A stretch of 64,000 bases of DNA from contig JAZGUH010000123.1 of NCBI GenBank assembly GCA_037893225.1, positions 1,719,001 through 1,783,000 of the forward strand. The letters run 5' to 3'. Positions 59,673-64,000 of the stretch are shown one piece after another (the stretch's first letter is position 1; the number at the start of each line of letters is the position of its first letter). The notes under the pieces are model-generated. The model did not search any database. It worked only from the letters and a program-made list of their open reading frames with translations, and was not told where the DNA came from. Both the position numbers and the translations under genes were made by a program. The DNA is from Hippasteria phrygiana. Taxonomy: Eukaryota > Echinodermata > Asteroidea > Valvatida > Goniasteridae.

Positions 59673-60733
59673 CTGCGAGGCAAACAAACAAGTTTCACAA
59701 GCTTCTTTTGAGAGGGGCTTACTTTTGGAATGAGTTGAATGACAAACACCATAACAGGTTCTACATGAGCGGAACAAAAACTAAAGTACACTGAAATTGA
59801 ACCCCAAATATACACTGCTAAAAAAATTAAAGTATCAGACATTTGCCATTGAAAATTTCAGCCAGGTTTGTACCTCATTGATTTTACTTATTTTACACTG
59901 CAGCTCAGTCATGTGTTTCAGAGTCCAGTTGACTGGAGGGGTAAAAAAAACCTGATAAACAAGTTTGATCCTTTATTTGTTGGACTAATCATTATATGTA
60001 GGCTATGAACTTCTCTGACATGATAGGGCACTCACCCATGTCACGTCACAGATTACTGAGCATGAGATATCTATCAAAAACGAGTCAAAATTGTCCAAAT
60101 ACCACTGATCAGTGTCTGTGAACACCAGCCTTCACGCACTGATCAACAGTCATCATCACTCAACCCTGTGTTACGAGAGCCAAGAAAATACTAGTTTATG
60201 TATTCAGAAAAAAAAGAAGGCTCTGAAACTTCCACTACACAGAAGTAGGGGCGAGTCAATTCGACCGTTGCTTGCGCAGTTCACTCATTCATAGTAAAAA
60301 GGAAGACAGAACAAAAGAGGGCACTATTTCCTGCCTTCCAGTAACTGTTGTTGTAACTTAATTACATGGAGTTTACTAGTAAGGGTTGTTTATTTAGGGA
60401 GGACACCAATATTATTTTTTCCCAGGAACGCCCCATTGTTCTTAATCTCCCCGTTCTCCAGAGTGCGCTCGGCCCCTTTCTGCATGCGTTCCTGATTTAC
60501 AATAGCGCGGTCACGGTGCGTGAGCTGCCATTGTGTGAACACCTTGGCCCCACTGAACGGCGGTATGTGTCAAGAAGTATCCGTTGTACATAGAAGTATT
60601 GAGGCTGACATCGACAGTGTAGAGAAATGTTGTTAAAGAAGAATTTGTTGTACAGTTAAATACAACACGATCGTCTTAAACATGTTTTCATTTCTTTTGC
60701 AGGTACATCAAGGTGAAGAGGCATCTGTATTAA
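59673..60733. other. SLX4 intron or upstream sequence, no exon recognised
   Basis: No frame with SLX4-like or other recognisable protein motifs, and no supported splice pair. Confidence 0.5.
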
Positions 60734-60875
60734 CCCTAACCCTGCCAGACGCAGCACAGTGCATCTGTGGTGACAGCTTGACCTTGCTGCACTCTGCACA
60801 CAAGTCAATGTGACAAAGTATGCAATCTGATGCGTCTGGCAGGGTTTCTAGCCAAAATACCCTGAAGGGTTAGGG
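60734..60875 (+). mobile_element. 142-bp piggyBac-type MITE, copy 3
   Basis: Same orientation as 5388-5529; TTAA at 60730-60733 and 60876-60879. Confidence 0.85.
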
Positions 60876-63670
60876 TTAAGCTTGGAAATGAGTTTGTTTT
60901 TTTGCCGCACAAAAAAATCCTGCTGCATCGTTAATTATTTGTGTGCCAATGGCCCCAAAACTGTCGTCAAATATAAACGCATAATTCATATCAATAAGTG
61001 TTGCTTAATTGTGTGGAGAACAAGACTAGAACAAAAACTGCCCATGCCAAAAATGGCTGAGGAATTTCAGCGATATTTCCCGTAAACATCGAAAAAAAAA
61101 ATGTCTTTCTGATTGGCGGGAAAATATTTACTTGGTGTTTTTAATGGTATTTTGTTTTGAATCAACAAGCTAGTGCAATTGTTTTGACGACTGTAAGTAG
61201 TGTTGTAACCCATGAGGATTTGTTGCACTACGCTGATTGCCTCCCCCCCCCAAAAAAATGTTTTGTTTTGTTTTTTATTTGCGAGAGGATGACAATTGTT
61301 TTCGATCCTGCATTTTATAAAGTTTTCGTCAAAAGAAGGCAGGTTTTTCCTTCTTCGGTGGGGGTTTAGGGTGGGCCTATACACTGCTCGGATGTAGGCC
61401 TGTTTTCAAAACAGTTATAGTATATTTGTCGAAATTCCATAAATATTCCCAGGAAAATGTGGTTGACAAAAATTCAGCTGGTAACATTGGCTTCAATCGT
61501 AATTCTTCTGTTATGTTGCCATGGCAGTTCTGTCGCATGGATACATCGAGTAACGTGTACTCATCGAGTATTTTATCATGTACATTGCACGTGACAGGAT
61601 TTTCCCAATGCTTCTATTGCAACTTGCAACACGTGGAAAAGTACCAGGTGTGCACCGCGGCTGTTTAAGTCGCGGGTCAAGTTGGTATAGGATGAATTTC
61701 ATTATTAACGTAAATACATGTACCAATGCAAGCTGATTCAAGATTTCATCGTGAGGCCGTGTCCGAATTACTTGGCTGCAGCTTGAAATTACACACAAGT
61801 CTACGGTTGTCCTACAATTATGGCTTTTTCTATGTTATGTGACGCATTAAATAGCCGTGACAACCAGGTACAAAGCAATTCACTCATGAATATCATGTAC
61901 TGAAGGCGTGCACGTCTTTGTACACGTATGCCCATAATGCAGCGGCTGCTGGGCTGGTAGGTGTACGGTCATACGCTCCGATCCAGGGCGCTTCTCTAGC
62001 CCTTCGCGGTGCCGGTGCGGGACCGATCTCCATATGTATGTGTCTTCTGGTACGATATTTCTGAGGCCCTTTCAGGTAATTTGGATCCATATGATTTTGA
62101 GCTACATTGTATGTAGACTGGTTGTTGCAAACGATGCTATACCAGACCGCCATGACGCCCTGCCTGATGAAGACCAATTTGACTCGTGACAAGCCAAGAA
62201 CGCCATGACAAAGCTTGCCTACTGGGAAGAGCGCAGTGTTGCAGCCACAGTCAGCCTCTGGCTCTGCACAGTTACTAATTTATTGGACACGGATATTCTC
62301 GCTCTTGACAATAGATTTATCATGACACTCCCATTTATTTTACTCATCCAGTTTACTTTTCTGAAAGTTGCCATTTTGTTATCAGCATTTAAAAAACATA
62401 CTTTTTATGATTTTGACGTCGGCTTTAGGCCTAGTCCGAGTAATAAACTTAGACCCTTTATTACCTTTTTAAACATTTGGACATGATCTGGCGATAGTAG
62501 GGTCCAAGTTCATCTGCAGTGGTCATGTGGTTTTTCCGAGAATTTATTTGAAGTTTTAAAAAAAGCATCCGATTTCACCCTTACAACAGCCACCAAAATG
62601 CTAGGTACCCACCTGCGATACAAGTAGAGTTCGAGGATTAAGATGGAGATACAAAGGTTCACTTACGATACTGATGAAAGTCAAATTTTACGTTCAATTC
62701 CGAGAGGCACCCGTAATAATAGTCTTCTGGATTCTGTCTGGAACATTTAGGCCCAACGAAATATCTACATTGCCTAAAAGTTTAGACTTTTCAAAATCAA
62801 TTAAGGCATTCTTCGGAGAAAAAAATCTCTCTGTCAATCAATAATCAGAACATATTTACAGTAGACGCATAAATATGGCTTCCAAAAAAGTCGCATTGTG
62901 TTGAAAAATGTAATCTTGGTTTGCTTTCAGTGTACTTTTCGTGATTTTTCTGCGCGTGATGATTGAACTTATTTATATATATACATTTTTTAAAATAAAT
63001 TTACGGAACAGAGAAAGGGTCTGAACGTAGATACTCCGATGGCAGCAATCGTGCAGTAAACCTGACGAAAATACTTTCAAAACGAGGGAATATAAAATTA
63101 CTTGTTTTGTGAACAACGTTAATTTTACATCAAATAGCTAAAGCCGCAGATCATATCGGGGCTTATTTACTTTTTAGAGGAGTGCTCAGCACAACTAAAT
63201 AGAAGTTTCGTTTAATTCCTTAATATCCGTGTTGATAAAGAGATCGCATACCTTTGATGCTGCTCGCGTTCCGCATGCGTCAGAACGGCTACTTAACATA
63301 ACAAAAGCACAGTACAATGGGGCGTTCCTGCCTGCCCAGTGGGCCAGATTTCCACGCGTGAGAACGGTCCTTTTGTTCAGTTTTATTGCTTCCTGTAAAC
63401 GGTAAGGAACCCGTCCGCACGCGTGGGAACGGGAAAAATAATATTGGTTTCCTTCCTTAATATATTCCAGGAAGATATAATTCTAGAAAAGACTTCGGAC
63501 AGAGTATAAAAGGTCATGGCACTTTGGGCTGTTAATTGGAAAAGATTCTTGAGACTGGAAGAAATTCTCGCAACTAACTATTCCGGAGTTAGAAAATCGC
63601 TCTAATATTTCAAATTACAAGATTATGACAAATCTGCTTAAAAAGTATTGACTGATACTCCTGTGTAATA
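60876..63670. other. No gene recognised (SLX4 intron or upstream region)
   Basis: The minus strand keeps an open 99-codon frame at 62192-61893 with no family resemblance. It could be an upstream exon, but nothing supports it. AT-rich elsewhere. Confidence 0.45.
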
Positions 63671-63920
63671 CAGTGGTGTGTAAAATTATTTGAACACTTG
63701 GCATATTTTAGGTACTTTAGTTGTTTGTGATGAAATGGCAATCAATATACTAATGTACATTGAAATGAAACCCTCTGGAATGAACTTCAGAAGACTTGAA
63801 ACAGCATTAGTGTAGAAACTCTCGGGAAATATATAGACACTATGCCTAAAAGATGTGCCGCAGTGATTGCTGCCAAGGGTGGACACACCAAATATTAGAG
63901 TAAAGTTTGATAAAGAAAAT
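63671..63920 (+). mobile_element. Internally deleted Tc1/mariner-like transposon
   Basis: Starts TACAGTGGTGTGTAAAATTA (TA plus a Tc1-type end) at 63669. After about 130 bp it reaches the last codons of a Tc1-like transposase. Most of the element is deleted. Confidence 0.75.
63800..63898 (+). pseudogene. C-terminal remnant of a Tc1-like transposase
   Basis: The reading NSISVETLGKYIDTMPKRCA followed by AVIAAKGGHTKY-stop is the conserved end of Tc1 transposases (SMPRRC-AVI-AKGG-TKY). The catalytic domain is absent. Confidence 0.85.
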
Positions 63921-64000
63921 GGTAGGACTGGCAGATACTAATGTGAGCTACATGTATGCTCACAACAATTACCTTTTCTATTTAATACAGGTGAAAAATG

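Noticed and set aside
61893..62192. Minus-strand 99-codon frame as the SLX4 first exon
   Set aside because: No SLX4-like sequence, no supported donor in the needed phase.

Overview
This is animal nuclear DNA. It contains genes split by GT/AG introns, a class A GPCR, LTR and LINE retrotransposons, DNA transposons, many MITEs and tRNA-derived SINEs, and its intergenic DNA is AT-rich. The Ty3/gypsy element with integrase placed before reverse transcriptase (a Gmr1-like order, known from deuterostomes) and SINEs with ATT tails and dense TTAA/TA MITEs suggest a marine deuterostome invertebrate, most likely an echinoderm or another ambulacrarian. The species cannot be named from the sequence alone.

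The main host gene is SLX4 (BTBD12), the scaffold of structure-specific DNA repair nucleases, on the minus strand from 59672 down to 15862. I could assemble 13 coding exons whose splice phases all agree. They give 5289 coding bases, or 1762 residues plus stop. The start of the gene lies beyond the right edge. The product carries a BTB domain, a long acidic Ser-rich region in one 3.4 kb exon with two SUMO-interacting-like motifs, the SLX4 SAP-type region, and the C-terminal SLX1-binding domain. An intronless class A GPCR gene (49492-50409, plus strand) sits inside its 12 kb first visible intron. It is followed 180 bp downstream by a tandem array of 18 perfect cAMP-response elements.

The 16.2 kb intron between exons 9 and 10 of this assembly (18574-34729) is a nested transposon stack. 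A LINE with Tx1/L1-type ORF1 and ORF2 lies antisense to SLX4, between two (TTTA)n tracts (about 19536-33950). Its ORF1 is interrupted by a 9059-bp PIF/Harbinger- or ISL2EU-like DNA transposon (20264-29322) with terminal inverted repeats of about 1.6 kb. That transposon encodes an intron-containing DDE transposase (plus strand) and, convergently, a spliced Myb/SANT-like protein whose C-terminal part is a 21-bp minisatellite read as Pro-rich heptads. It also contains a 0.9 kb foldback and a 65-bp satellite.

Left of SLX4 (1-15.8 kb) there is no convincing host gene. The window opens inside a decayed Gmr1-like retrotransposon with a complete 3' LTR (2259-3187). After it come MITEs and foldback elements, including a 715-bp near-perfect palindrome with 9-bp target duplications and a hAT MITE with a perfect 8-bp duplication. 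Right of the GPCR (51-64 kb) is SLX4 intron and upstream sequence filled with repeats. It ends in a deleted Tc1-like transposon at 63.7-63.9 kb.
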